From IMG/VR virus record IMGVR_UViG_3300026455_000008, positions 45,903 to 109,902 of that record: a DNA stretch of 64,000 nucleotides, one strand, 5' to 3'. Source of the DNA: a virus. The translations under genes were made by a program, and so were the position numbers. The notes beneath the pieces are model-generated. The model was not told the DNA's origin, made no database searches, and was given only the letters and a program-made list of their open reading frames with translations. Positions 21,344-31,870 of the stretch are shown here, piece by piece. Numbering within the stretch: the first letter of the stretch is position 1; every line of letters begins with the position of its first letter.

Positions 21344-24300
21344 TTATGTCACACTAATGCTCCAGCTTTGTGAGTTCAGGATCGAAGACGCGGGCACTGC
21401 GACGAAGTTGTTATTCTCGTCCTCGACGATGATCTTGTGTATGACGAACTCTTCTGTGTCGCGGGTTATGAACTCTCCAGACATCTGTGAAAAGTCTGTG
21501 ATAACAACAACAACGCGCTTGCTCGACGTTATTGATTTATAGATCATGTGCACTTTTTTCCAGTTTGATGGCTTAGAGAGTGTTGGGTGGCTTGCAACCG
21601 CTGGAAGTGTTTTGATCTCGTCCTTGTTGGACGCGATGACAACAGGTTGGTTGATCTCTACGGATTGTGTAGGTATTTCGACCAGACTGTTAGCCGTTTT
21701 CTGAGCGGCGGCAACATACACACTCTTGTTTCCAGCGGCGTCCTTTGCGATCACGTTAAAGTAGTAGGTCGTATTAGAAACGAGATTACTAATCAATGCG
21801 TGCGTTGCGCTAGAATACGCTTTAACGATGGTTCCATTTGCCTCAGTGTCTGCAACTGTTGAAAAGTCAGGGGCGACGCCTAAGTTAGACATAGCCATTC
21901 TTAATTGATACTGAATCTGCGAACCAGTGGACGTATTGTCTTCTGCAGGGTTCCAAGTCACGATCATGCTATCTTTATCAACAGAGTTAAAAATAATAGC
22001 ACCACCGCCGCCTGGTGTTGGGCCTGTTGTATCGGCTAATGTTGTCATAGAAACGGCATTATATGCAGACATGTTACCGAAAGAATCTCTTAACACAACA
22101 TTAAAATAGTATGTAGTTAGAGGACTAAGATTTGCAATCGTAACGACCGAAATATCCTTAGTAAAGGACTTTACTTGCGTGCCATTACTCAACGTGGTAG
22201 GGAGATCCTCCATATCGTTTGAATACGACATATACACCGCATATTGCAGCGAACCTTCGGAGGTGATGTTATCGCTACCTTTTGTCCAATTTAACACGCA
22301 GCTATCGGCTGTCACCATTGACGCACTCAATATGCCCGAATTACCTGGCGACGGAACTGTTGTGTCTATGATTGTTGTCGCATAGGTTGGTGCGTATGCA
22401 GCCTCATTCATTGAGCGATCTTCAACTATTAGGTTGAAGTAATACGTAGATGATGGATTTAAACCTGTAACTGTATAACTTGTTTCACCGTTTACAAATA
22501 AAGCACAAAATGTTCCGTTTGTTTTTGCCTGAGCGACAGTGGTAATGTTATTACTTAGCGATCTATAGAGCCTGTATTCAAAATCTGAATTAACATCGAC
22601 GTCATCAGACGCAGGCGACCAAGACAACGAAACGGACGTTTGCGTTATGCCAGTAGTCAAAATAGCACCATTAGCGCCAGGTACAGGCGGGGTGACATCT
22701 GCTGCAGTGTATACGGCTCCAGCTGTGTATGCTGTTTTGTTTCCAAACTCATCCTTCGCAACAACATTAAAGAAGTACTGAGTTCCAGGTTCAAGATCGG
22801 TTATTATAGCATACGACACGTCTGCTAAATAATCTTGCACCAAAACTGAAGCCGATTCCATTTGATTTACGCTTGCAACAGCCGTAAGAAGTTGAGACAT
22901 ATACACCGCGTATTGTATCTCATCTTGTGGTGTTGACTTATCAGTTGCCTTAACCCAAGACACGCGAAGCTGTTGTTTTTCAATCTGACTAAATGTCAAC
23001 GAACTGTTTGAAGGCAGCAGCGGACCAGAAACGTCTGCAGATGTTGCCACCGTTGTGGTTTGGTATACCGCTTTGTTACCGGCGACGTCCATGACCATAA
23101 CGTTTGCATAGTAAGTAGTATTAGGCATCAACCCGGCAACGGTCGCTGTATTCACATCCGACGTGAAAGGCATAGCAATTATGCCATTTTTAAATGTATC
23201 AACCGTGTTTATGTTATTTTGCGTAGATACGCGAACTTCATAACGTAGACGATTCTGAGCAGAATAATCGTCAGAAGCCTTATTCCACCCTAAAACAAAA
23301 CTAGATTCATTAACGTAGCTAGTTGTAAGAGCTCCGCTTACCCCTGGCGTTGGCGCACTAGTGTCATTAAATGTCCAAACCCTAGCCGCATTGTATGTGG
23401 TATGTGCCGCAGTGGCATCTCTGACAACTACGTTCACCATATATTCAGTGGCGGGAAGAAGGTTGGTGATCGTGAACGACGTCATGCCCTGAGTGTACGG
23501 TGATGCTTGTGTAACCAGTCCCTGCTGAACATGTACCTCAATGTTATCAGCGTTGTTCATCGCAGGGAATTCATTTTTCAAAAAAGCATTAGTTTTACGA
23601 GTCGCATAGTAAACAGCATACTCAAGAGATGAGGCCGCTTGAGATTCATCAGATGCGGGAGACCAAGATAGATTTAATGAGCCAGATCCGGCAACGACAA
23701 CGTTAATCTTGCCGCTATTGCCGACGACAGGTGCAACCCACTGAGAGGATGTTTTTGCAAACACTGACGCATACCCGGATCTATTACCAGCAGCGTCGAC
23801 TGCCATGATGTTGTAGTAAAAACCAGTATTGCCAGGCAGATTAGAATCACGGAACTGGACATAGCGAGTTGAATTGTAAATTAACTCATACGTATACGGA
23901 TTAATCCACGGGACTACAACAGCATTGCCGACGTAGGTGCCGTTTGAAATCATCTGAGCAACAGTTGAAATATTGTTACTAGACGAGCGGTATACGCGAT
24001 AAATTACGTTTTGTATGGGCGTAACGTTATCAACAGCGACAGTTGCGTTTAAGTTGATGTAATTATAGCCAACGTGAGTAATCTCGATATTGCCGACACC
24101 AGGAACAACAGGTGCGGAGGTGTCGTTAAGTGTTAGCGCATTCACTGGTGCATAAACTGATTTATTGCCAGCTTGATCTCGAACAACAACGCCAAAGAAG
24201 TAACGAGTGTTTCTATTCAGTTCGGTTGCCGTATAGCTGCCGGTGTTAACAGTCCAATCGAGAATCTTAGTGCCAGCTTCGACAGACGCAACTGTTTGCG

Positions 24301-27300
24301 ACATTTGACTGGTTGAACGATACACTGCATACTCTAACAGGTTGGAAGCCGTCTTGTTGTCTGTTGCCAATCCCCACGTCAACGATATTGTGGTATCGGT
24401 TACGCTACCGGTGCTCAGCGAGAGCGGCGCAATTACCGGCGGAATGTTTTCATTAAGCGTGGACGTAGCCAAACCTGTATACGCAGTTCTGTTTCCAGCC
24501 CCGTCGCGTGCGATTACGTTAATATAATACGGAGTTCCATCTGTTAAACCGGTAATTGTGTAGCCATTTGTCGCAGCTATACCCAATCCACTATAAGTAC
24601 CAGATATAACTAATATCCCGTTTGCCAATATATTTGACACGCTGCCGATATTGTTAGAAGTGGAGTAATAAAGATCATACTGTACGGTAGATGGGGAATG
24701 AATATCCGTTGCTTGACCCCACGAAACTTTGATACTGTTTGGCGTTCTGTTTACAAGAGTTAATAACGTGGAATTGTTCAGTATTGGTGGGTAAATATCA
24801 CCCGGCGTAGTAAATGTAATTTTAGAATACGCGGTTTTATTGCCCAAAGAGTCTTCTGCGACAATGTTTACAGAATACTGCGTACTCATTGCGGCGGTCG
24901 CATCTGGAAATTGAAATTCAGTTCCATCGGTGCCCATCACAACCCAGCGTCTTACATTGGTGATGCTTTCGATCTCTTGAACGGTCGACATCGAAGGGCT
25001 GCCAGGCGCAATGTATACGGAATATTTGATATTGCCTTGCGATGTCTGATTGTCCGTTGCGGCATTCCAACTTATCTTTACAGTGGGCGACATAGAAAGT
25101 GGAGAAGAAATGGAATTTGTTATTAAAGATATGTTTGAATTGCTTACCGAAGGAGCGGTGACATCAACTTGCGATCTGCCTGCTTTCGACACGTATGCGG
25201 CCTTATTACCCTCGGTGTCTCTTACGATAACATTAAAGAAATAAAATTGACCGGGTACAGGCACGATTACGTCGTAAAAACCGCCGTTGGTAAATGTAGC
25301 CCAATCGCGTACCACAATACCGTTAGCTTCTGCATCCGCAACCGTAGATATGTTGTTTAGCGGAGAAATTACGATCTTGTATTGATTTTGTGAAAAGTGC
25401 GAAAAATTATCAAGAGCCAGTCCATGCTGAATCGTGACAGCGCTATATCCATTAGGCGTTAACGTCAAAATTCCTGAGTTTCCTGGAACTGGAGCCGAAA
25501 TATCTGACGAGTTTCTGCTGCTGACAGTTTGATATTTTGCCTTATTCCCACGGGAATCGCGCACAACAACAGTATAGTAACGCGTTAATGACGCGACTAG
25601 GCTGATATTTGCGGTCACCAAATCTTTAGTGAAAGGAATTTCAAATGCCGCGCTAGATCCAGGCGCAGAAATTGCATCTAACGAACCTAAATTAGATTCA
25701 TCAGAACTATAGTATAAGGCATACTCTAGATCAAGCGAGTTGGTTATGTCGTCTGTGGCTCGAGACCACGACATCGTAAAACCAAAAGATGTTACATTGG
25801 ATTTTGTAATAAAACCACTTGCACCCGGCACTGGTGGCACAGCGTCTTGCTGAGTTGTCTTTGAGAAAGACGAGTATAGTGTTTTATTGCCGGCTTCATC
25901 TTTTCCAATAAGAGCAAAATGATACGTAGTGCCGGAGTTTAAATTCGGCACGACGATATCAGAAGTGCTGGCTATATAATCTCTTGCTAAGATCCCGTAC
26001 TGCTCAATGTAAGCTATACTAGTTGAGCTGGTGGGCACTCTATATAAGGCATATTGTATGTTTTGAGAAGAAGTGAGATCGTCCTGGGCGGCCGAGTAGG
26101 AAACAGTGATTGAATTGTAGTCTGCCGTAGCGGTTGGCTGAGAGCTGTAAGTTGGACCAGTTGTATCTGCGAGCGTACTAACAGAGGCAGACGTATATGC
26201 AAGCTTGTTTCCTGCGGCGTCCCTGGCGATTACGTTATAGTATTTGGTGGAGTTTACAGATTTACCTGTAACGCTAAAAAACTGTGAAGCAGTGTCAGCA
26301 CCAAAGAACTGAGCTATCGCTGTGCCATTTGATTCTGCGGCTGCAACAGTGCTAATGTTATTAGAACTAGATTCATAAACTAAATAATAGATGCTGGTTC
26401 TAGAAGAAAAGTCGTCAGAAGCAGAGTTCCAAGTTATTTTGTATCCAGTGAAAGAGTGCTCACTGAAAGACAGCGACGCGTTCGATACGGTTGGCGCGAT
26501 ATCATCAGCCTGCGTGGTTGCGCCAACTGGATTATAAGCTACCTTATTGCCGGACGCATCCTTAGCTATAACGTTGTAGCCATACAAACTACCGGGGAGA
26601 AGAGAGGAATCTGTGTATGTCGCTATATTTGCTGTGTACGGCATCAATAGCGTACCCATTGATTCCGTTGTGGCAACGCTACCGGTGTAACCTGCCGTAA
26701 AAATTGGCACACTATAAACTGCATACTGAATTAGCGGCTGCTGGGTGACGTTATCGCTTGCAAGCGGCCATGTAAGAGTTACACTAGTTTTTGTTGATGT
26801 GTAAGATATTGGGGCGCCGTCGGTAACAGGTATGGGCGGCGTCAAGTCGGCCAGGGTGGCGCTTGATATAGTGTCGTATTTAACTTTGTTGTTAGCTAAA
26901 TCGCGACCGATAATTGTGAAATAGTATGTGGAGTTCAGAGCAAGATCGGATACGGTTGCTTCTATTACAGACGAGCTCACACCGGTCACAGTTTGCGAAA
27001 GAGTGCCATTTGCCTCAGCGAGTGCCAGAGTTGACATATTGTTAGAGGAAGAGTAGCGGATATCGTAGCGCATACTTGACGCAGACGAGATGTCGTCTAC
27101 CGCAGCAGACCATCTTAAGGTGATAGAAGAGTATGTTTGATCTTTAGCGACAATAGAGGAGTCGGAAATCGTTGGAGAAATAAGATCAGACAGTCCAGAA
27201 ACTTGGATTAAAGAAACAGCGCCAGCAGAGCTTGCGGTAAAATTAGGCAAAAAGACGCGCGCTGGTTTAGAAGAATACCCTAAAGAATAGTTAGCGCCAT

Positions 27301-28387
27301 CTAATACTGTGTCGCTTCCAGTCCACTGAGCGCCATCGTAATCAAAAACGTTGTAATAAAAGTAATCTTTTGCTGTTCGACCGTAAGACGTATAGCTAGC
27401 AGAATATATTACTGCTACAGAGTTTGAATTTACAGACATCTTGACGTCGATTATGTTATAAAAATACACAGAAAGCGACGTCATGAAGGAATTGGAATCA
27501 AGAGACCAAACGCCAGCTGATAACTTATAAACAACGAGCGGTTTGTTTAAGTTTGAACCATAATCCACGCTGGCCGCGACAGAGTATTCCGTGTCGTCTT
27601 TTCCAGCTGCACCGATTGCGAGTCGCTGGCCGTTTCCTGCCATAGATACAGAACTACCAAAGTAAGTTCCTGCATCGCACTCATCTGCTGTGATTTTCTT
27701 AACAAGCGAATTAGTGCTTAAATTATATATATAAACTGCACCAGTTCTTGTGGCGGATGGGTTGTCTTCGCCAACAGAACCAATTGCCAAAGTAGAACCG
27801 TCATTTGAAAGCGAAACATCGTATCCAAAATAATCTTCCAAACCTTGGTTTGGGTTTGATATCGTGTTGGAGAGGGCCCAAGTGCTGCCAGATCTAGAAT
27901 AAACAAGAACAGAGCCAGAATTGTCAACGCTCTGCGACTGATTGTTTGTGATAGTTGCGCCAGGAAAACCGACAGCCAACACGTTTCCGCTGTCGGAAAA
28001 AGATAAGGACTCGCCAAATCCGCGAATCGAACTGGTGAACGTGGCTTGAAGCGTTAGGCTTCCGGTTGTGGCACTCGTCATGTTGAGGGCGTAAATTTTG
28101 ATAGAATCTTGCGTTGCGCCCTCAAATTTTGCAGCCACTGTTGAGCCGTCTGGCGACATGGCAACCAAAACATCACCATCGGCTGCGGAGTTATCGCCAA
28201 GAACCGTGGCCACAAGTGAACTCTGCGTAGCGCTATCGCTTTCTCTAACGTATACGCGCATTCCGCTAAAAGATCCCAACACAAAACGTCTTCCGTCTGT
28301 CGAAACAGAAATCGATGTCGGTTGAGCGTTGGTTAGTAAAGAATCATTTAAAACGAGAGATGACGTTAAAGTATTAAACGAGGGCAT
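21344..28387 (-). CDS. Giant fibre/adhesin: beta-propeller plus 16 FN3-like repeats
   Basis: A 2347-aa protein. The start was set at MPSFNTLTSSLVLND after AAGGAATC; a TTG-start extension of 22 codons would cross a hairpin. The first ~420 residues carry repeats of the type NDGSTLAIGSVGEDNPSAT and GSVLVYSRSGSTWAL, as in FG-GAP-like beta-propellers. Sixteen fibronectin-III-like repeats of about 110 residues follow, each with a signature such as TYYFNVIARDAAGNKxxY and a start like SVTLTWxxASDD. The last ~110 residues form a distinct end domain. It is probably a long tail fibre or virion surface adhesin for glycans or cell surfaces (inference from the repeats and its place after a fibre gene). The repeats are diverged enough to be stable. 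Confidence 0.85.
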   Translation of the reverse strand: MPSFNTLTSSLVLNDSLLTNAQPTSISVSTDGRRFVLGSFSGMRVYVRESDSATQSSLVATVLGDNSAADGDVLVAMSPDGSTVAAKFEGATQDSIKIYALNMTSATTGSLTLQATFTSSIRGFGESLSFSDSGNVLAVGFPGATITNNQSQSVDNSGSVLVYSRSGSTWALSNTISNPNQGLEDYFGYDVSLSNDGSTLAIGSVGEDNPSATRTGAVYIYNLSTNSLVKKITADECDAGTYFGSSVSMAGNGQRLAIGAAGKDDTEYSVAASVDYGSNLNKPLVVYKLSAGVWSLDSNSFMTSLSVYFYNIIDVKMSVNSNSVAVIYSASYTSYGRTAKDYFYYNVFDYDGAQWTGSDTVLDGANYSLGYSSKPARVFLPNFTASSAGAVSLIQVSGLSDLISPTISDSSIVAKDQTYSSITLRWSAAVDDISSASSMRYDIRYSSSNNMSTLALAEANGTLSQTVTGVSSSVIEATVSDLALNSTYYFTIIGRDLANNKVKYDTISSATLADLTPPIPVTDGAPISYTSTKTSVTLTWPLASDNVTQQPLIQYAVYSVPIFTAGYTGSVATTESMGTLLMPYTANIATYTDSSLLPGSLYGYNVIAKDASGNKVAYNPVGATTQADDIAPTVSNASLSFSEHSFTGYKITWNSASDDFSSRTSIYYLVYESSSNNISTVAAAESNGTAIAQFFGADTASQFFSVTGKSVNSTKYYNVIARDAAGNKLAYTSASVSTLADTTGPTYSSQPTATADYNSITVSYSAAQDDLTSSQNIQYALYRVPTSSTSIAYIEQYGILARDYIASTSDIVVPNLNSGTTYHFALIGKDEAGNKTLYSSFSKTTQQDAVPPVPGASGFITKSNVTSFGFTMSWSRATDDITNSLDLEYALYYSSDESNLGSLDAISAPGSSAAFEIPFTKDLVTANISLVASLTRYYTVVVRDSRGNKAKYQTVSSRNSSDISAPVPGNSGILTLTPNGYSAVTIQHGLALDNFSHFSQNQYKIVISPLNNISTVADAEANGIVVRDWATFTNGGFYDVIVPVPGQFYFFNVIVRDTEGNKAAYVSKAGRSQVDVTAPSVSNSNISLITNSISSPLSMSPTVKISWNAATDNQTSQGNIKYSVYIAPGSPSMSTVQEIESITNVRRWVVMGTDGTEFQFPDATAAMSTQYSVNIVAEDSLGNKTAYSKITFTTPGDIYPPILNNSTLLTLVNRTPNSIKVSWGQATDIHSPSTVQYDLYYSTSNNIGSVSNILANGILVISGTYSGLGIAATNGYTITGLTDGTPYYINVIARDGAGNRTAYTGLATSTLNENIPPVIAPLSLSTGSVTDTTISLTWGLATDNKTASNLLEYAVYRSTSQMSQTVASVEAGTKILDWTVNTGSYTATELNRNTRYFFGVVVRDQAGNKSVYAPVNALTLNDTSAPVVPGVGNIEITHVGYNYINLNATVAVDNVTPIQNVIYRVYRSSSNNISTVAQMISNGTYVGNAVVVPWINPYTYELIYNSTRYVQFRDSNLPGNTGFYYNIMAVDAAGNRSGYASVFAKTSSQWVAPVVGNSGKINVVVAGSGSLNLSWSPASDESQAASSLEYAVYYATRKTNAFLKNEFPAMNNADNIEVHVQQGLVTQASPYTQGMTSFTITNLLPATEYMVNVVVRDATAAHTTYNAARVWTFNDTSAPTPGVSGALTTSYVNESSFVLGWNKASDDYSAQNRLRYEVRVSTQNNINTVDTFKNGIIAMPFTSDVNTATVAGLMPNTTYYANVMVMDVAGNKAVYQTTTVATSADVSGPLLPSNSSLTFSQIEKQQLRVSWVKATDKSTPQDEIQYAVYMSQLLTAVASVNQMESASVLVQDYLADVSYAIITDLEPGTQYFFNVVAKDEFGNKTAYTAGAVYTAADVTPPVPGANGAILTTGITQTSVSLSWSPASDDVDVNSDFEYRLYRSLSNNITTVAQAKTNGTFCALFVNGETSYTVTGLNPSSTYYFNLIVEDRSMNEAAYAPTYATTIIDTTVPSPGNSGILSASMVTADSCVLNWTKGSDNITSEGSLQYAVYMSYSNDMEDLPTTLSNGTQVKSFTKDISVVTIANLSPLTTYYFNVVLRDSFGNMSAYNAVSMTTLADTTGPTPGGGGAIIFNSVDKDSMIVTWNPAEDNTSTGSQIQYQLRMAMSNLGVAPDFSTVADTEANGTIVKAYSSATHALISNLVSNTTYYFNVIAKDAAGNKSVYVAAAQKTANSLVEIPTQSVEINQPVVIASNKDEIKTLPAVASHPTLSKPSNWKKVHMIYKSITSSKRVVVVITDFSQMSGEFITRDTEEFVIHKIIVEDENNNFVAVPASSILNSQSWSISVT

Positions 28388-28442
28388 ATAAAGATTCCTT
28401 TTCAGGAAGTAAGAGTTTAATTTAGATGCAAACCTAGGAAGG

Positions 28443-28505
28443 GGACCGGCCAATTAAGGCCGGTCCATCGCTTAAACTGGCGCGGATGCTCTCTCACACA
28501 TCCGC
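28443..28505. other. Two hairpins between the fibre genes
   Basis: GGACCGGCC-AATTAA-GGCCGGTCC (28443-28466) and GCGGATG...CATCCGC (28482-28505) lie in the gap between the repeat fibre and the FN3 giant. The first is a perfect 9-bp GC-rich stem. Neither is followed by a U-run on the - strand. They may stabilise the upstream mRNA or act as a partial, factor-dependent terminator. Confidence 0.5.
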
Positions 28506-28520
28506 TAAAATAACTTTAAA

Positions 28521-31442
28521 TTAGCCTTGGTAACGATACATTACGCGAACAATGTCACCAATCATTAACTCTTCGTCGCCGTTCTGAGCAAGACTTCCAG
28601 CGAAGGTGATTCTGGTTACACCGCCAACCACGGACAAGGTGTAATCGTCGCCAGCATGAGCAACTAGACGATCAACAGTGACCATGATAGACTTTTCGAT
28701 TGCCATGTGGGCCAGATTAATGTAGCCATTAGATACGTCAGCGCTTGCGAGCACAAACTTCTCTTTTTCATGGACAACGGCGTTAATCGTGTCGATCTGA
28801 TCTTGAAGAGCATTGTCAGCGGTTGTGCGCTCGGAAGCTTCATTGGCAACTTCGCTGTCGGTGTAATCTTTGGCGTCTTTGAGAGCTTTAGCAACCGAAC
28901 CAGCAACGCTGTCTGCGCCCTCAAGGATATCCAAACGAGCGTCAAGGGCGTTATCAGCAGATTCGCGAGCGGATACTTCTGCATCCAAGTTGTCTTGGAG
29001 AAGATCGTCGGCAGCGGCGCGCGTAGATGCTTCAGAGTTAATCGCGGCAATGCGAGCAGACTCTTCGGCATCGATGTTGCTTTGCAGTACACCTTCGGCA
29101 GCAAGAGCACGAGTTTCTTCAGCAGAAACTTCGGAATCAGTATAATCTTTAGCGTCTTTAAGAGCTTTAGCAACAGAACCAGCAACGCTGTCTGCACCTT
29201 CAAGCACGTCGAGACGGGCATCAAGGGCGTTATCAGCAGCTAGTCTAGTAGCAGCTTCAGTGTTAAGATCGGTTTGAAGCGCAGTGTCACCGGCGATGCG
29301 GGCAGCTTCTTCAGCAGAAACTTCGGAATCAGTATAATCTTTAGCGTCTTTAAGAGCTTTAGCAACCGAACCAACAACGCTATCTGCACCTTCGAGGACA
29401 TCGAGACGGGCATCAAGAGCGGAGTCAGCGGATTCACGAGCAGACTGCTCGGCGTCAATGTTACCTTGGAGCACACCTTCGGCAGCCATAGCGCGAGATT
29501 CTTCGGCGTCAATGTTACCTTGGAGCACACCTTCGGCAGCCATAGCGCGAGATTCTTCGGCAGAAACTTCAGCATCGGTGTAATCTTTAGCATCCTTAAG
29601 AGCTTTAGCAACCGAACCAACAACGCTATCTGCACCTTCGATGATGTCCAAGCGAGCATCAAGGGCATCATCTGCAGCAATACGAGCAGCTTCTTCAGCA
29701 GAAAGATCGGCCCCACTGGAGGATTCGAGGGCATCGATGGCAGCGTTGATAGAAGCCAGTTCTCCAGAAATCGTAGCAGCATAGTTGGCGTCATCGCCAA
29801 GAGCGGCAGCGAGTTCGTTCAAGGTGTCTAGCGCGCCAGGAGCCATGTCGATGATTTCAGCTACGCGGGTGTCCGTGTAGTCTTTAGCATCTTTCAAAGC
29901 CTTAGCGACAGAGCCAGCGGTGTTTTGATCGCCTTCGAGCACGTCCAAGCGAGCGTCAAGGGCGTCATCGCCAGCGATGCGGGCAGCTTCTTCAGCAGAA
30001 ACTTCAGCATCGGTGTAATCTTTAGCATCCTTAAGAGCTTTAGCAACCGAACCGGCTACACTGTCGGCGCCTTCAAGGATATCGAGACGAGCGTCAAGAG
30101 CAGAGTCAGCAGCTTCACGAGCAGACTGCTCAGCAGAAACAGCGGCTTGACGTGCAGATTCTTCAGCAGAAACAGCGGCAGCGCGGTCAAGGATCTCTTG
30201 ATCGAGGTCGCCACGCAGGTCAAGGGTGTAGCCGTCAAGCTGGTCAATTTGACTTTGCAGGACTGCTTCGCGGGCGTCGGTGTAATCTTTGGCGTCTTTT
30301 TCAGCTTTAGCAACCGAACCCTCTACGGTGTCAGCACCTTCAAGGACGTCGAGGCGAGCGTCCATCGCATCATCAGCAGCGATACGAGCAGATTCTTCAG
30401 CAGAGACTGCGGCGATACGAGCAGATTCTTCAGCAGAGACCTCGCTATCAGTATAGTCTTTAGCGTCCTTAAGAGCCTTAGCGACGGAACCAGCAACGGT
30501 GTCAGCTCCCTCGAGGACATCGAGACGAGCATCCATTGCGTCGTCTGCAGATTGGCGGGCAGCAGCTTCGTCAGCAACTTCAGCGTCAGTGTAGGCTTTG
30601 GCGTCGAATAGAGCCTTAGCAACTGAGCCTTCGACCGCAACGCCACCTTCGATGATGTCAAGACGAGCATCCATTGCGTCGTCTGCAGATTGGCGGGCAG
30701 CAGCTTCGTTAGAAACTGCAGTCTCGCGAGCGTTTTGCTCAGCAAGAACTTCGGCATCAGTGTAATCTTTAGCATCTTTCAAAGCTTTAGCAACAGAACC
30801 TTCAACACTATCAGCGCCTTCGAGAATATCGAGGCGGGCATCAAGGGCCTCATCGGCTGCCATTCTTGCAGCTTCTTCAGCGGCAAGATCGCCAGAGCTA
30901 GCGTTCTCGAGATTGGTGATGCTAGATTCGATGCTAGCAAGCTGGTTAGCGATCGTGGTTGCGAAATTTTCATCACCGCCAAGAGCGTCGCTTAATTCCT
31001 TAAGGGTATCAAGTACGCCAGGAGCGCCATTGATAAGGTCGGCGATCTTTTGGTCGGCGTAGTCTTGAGCGTCTTTTTGAGCTTTAGCGATAGAGCCAAC
31101 GACGGTGTTTCCGCCTTCGATGACGTCTAGACGAGCGTCCATGGCGGAGTCAGCAGACTCCATTGAGCTTTGAAGACTAGAAATAGCAGAAGCGCGCGCT
31201 GAGGCTTCGGCAGAAATTTCAGCATCAACGTAGTTTTTACGAACGAGGTCGTTAGCGCCTTGAGGGTCGACGGACAGCTTTGGAGTGATACTAAATTGCC
31301 ACTCGTTACTGCTGTTAAAGTAGAAAAGATCACGGTCAGCACCGGTTGTATCAACGGCGCGAACTGCTTGACCATTAAGCAGTTGCAGTTTGGATCCGTC
31401 GATTGCATTATTCTCAATAAACTTCTTTTTAATCTGAGACAT
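28521..31442 (-). CDS. Coiled-coil tail-fibre protein with 11 GSVAKA repeats
   Basis: A 973-aa fibre. The N-terminus (MSQIKKKFIENNAIDGSKLQ) is a fibre-base type sequence. The shaft contains 11 copies of a unit with the core ALDARLDVLEGADSVxGSVA then KALKDAKDYTDAEV, separated by variable numbers of 18-residue AEESARxAADD-like spacers. Two PGxLDTLxELxxALGDD segments match a motif common in phage tail fibres. The last ~80 residues (SADVSNGYINLAHMAIEK; LMIGDIVRVMYRY) form a beta end module shared with the small gene upstream. Trimeric coiled coil is inferred. Repeats are near-identical at DNA level, so length change by recombination is likely. Confidence 0.85.
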   Translation of the reverse strand: MSQIKKKFIENNAIDGSKLQLLNGQAVRAVDTTGADRDLFYFNSSNEWQFSITPKLSVDPQGANDLVRKNYVDAEISAEASARASAISSLQSSMESADSAMDARLDVIEGGNTVVGSIAKAQKDAQDYADQKIADLINGAPGVLDTLKELSDALGGDENFATTIANQLASIESSITNLENASSGDLAAEEAARMAADEALDARLDILEGADSVEGSVAKALKDAKDYTDAEVLAEQNARETAVSNEAAARQSADDAMDARLDIIEGGVAVEGSVAKALFDAKAYTDAEVADEAAARQSADDAMDARLDVLEGADTVAGSVAKALKDAKDYTDSEVSAEESARIAAVSAEESARIAADDAMDARLDVLEGADTVEGSVAKAEKDAKDYTDAREAVLQSQIDQLDGYTLDLRGDLDQEILDRAAAVSAEESARQAAVSAEQSAREAADSALDARLDILEGADSVAGSVAKALKDAKDYTDAEVSAEEAARIAGDDALDARLDVLEGDQNTAGSVAKALKDAKDYTDTRVAEIIDMAPGALDTLNELAAALGDDANYAATISGELASINAAIDALESSSGADLSAEEAARIAADDALDARLDIIEGADSVVGSVAKALKDAKDYTDAEVSAEESRAMAAEGVLQGNIDAEESRAMAAEGVLQGNIDAEQSARESADSALDARLDVLEGADSVVGSVAKALKDAKDYTDSEVSAEEAARIAGDTALQTDLNTEAATRLAADNALDARLDVLEGADSVAGSVAKALKDAKDYTDSEVSAEETRALAAEGVLQSNIDAEESARIAAINSEASTRAAADDLLQDNLDAEVSARESADNALDARLDILEGADSVAGSVAKALKDAKDYTDSEVANEASERTTADNALQDQIDTINAVVHEKEKFVLASADVSNGYINLAHMAIEKSIMVTVDRLVAHAGDDYTLSVVGGVTRITFAGSLAQNGDEELMIGDIVRVMYRYQG
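29451..29558. repeat. Perfect 54-bp tandem duplication in the fibre gene
   Basis: Two adjacent identical 54-bp units encode two copies of the 18-residue spacer EESRAMAAEGVLQGNIDA. The exact match means a recent duplication. The wider 28850-31170 region repeats longer blocks with a few changes. Confidence 0.9.
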
Positions 31443-31468
31443 GCTAGATTCTCCTAGTTGTTAGTGCA

Positions 31469-31870
31469 CTAGGAATATTCTATCACGAGAATGTCTCCGA
31501 TCTCTAGAAGTCCGTCTAAGCCCATGTTTCCCCACATAATTATGTTAGGAGACACGACCGTAAAATCTGTAGCATATATCTGCGCTGGGCCACCTTCTGG
31601 AAAAATCTTAGTCCTTGAAGGGTTTTGTACTATTTTTGAAAGTATCAAAGTTTTAGTAAGCAGATTAACGCCGGTTATGACAACCGTCTCGGTGTACGAG
31701 GCGTCGTTGAGTTTTACTATACCGCCAGACTTGGCAACATTAATAGAATTATTGGCTAAATTTAGCCAAAGTTGACCCTCAGATGGCGTAGCGGGATCCG
31801 CCGTGCGGATCTGCAGGCCTTTTTCTTGAATTGTTTCTTCTTGTCTAGCGATGTGAACTTTTTTAGGCAT
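31469..31870 (-). CDS. Small fibre-associated protein, 133 aa
   Basis: It starts at ATG (MPKKVHIARQEETIQEKGLQ) inside the end of the previous gene. TPSEGQLWLNLANNSINV is a virion-fibre type strand motif. The C-terminal part (YTETVVITGVNLLTKTLILS; LLEIGDILVIEYS) parallels the end module of the 973-aa fibre. It probably forms a trimeric cap or connects fibres. Confidence 0.65.
   Translation of the reverse strand: MPKKVHIARQEETIQEKGLQIRTADPATPSEGQLWLNLANNSINVAKSGGIVKLNDASYTETVVITGVNLLTKTLILSKIVQNPSRTKIFPEGGPAQIYATDFTVVSPNIIMWGNMGLDGLLEIGDILVIEYS

Noticed and set aside
28388-28453. 22-codon extension of the FN3 giant from a TTG codon
   Set aside because: It starts within a perfect hairpin and lacks a Shine-Dalgarno, whereas the ATG at 28387 follows AAGGAA.
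28850-31170. Regular DNA repeats that could suggest a CRISPR array
   Set aside because: The repeats are in frame and encode the coiled-coil units of the fibre; there are no unique spacers of constant length.
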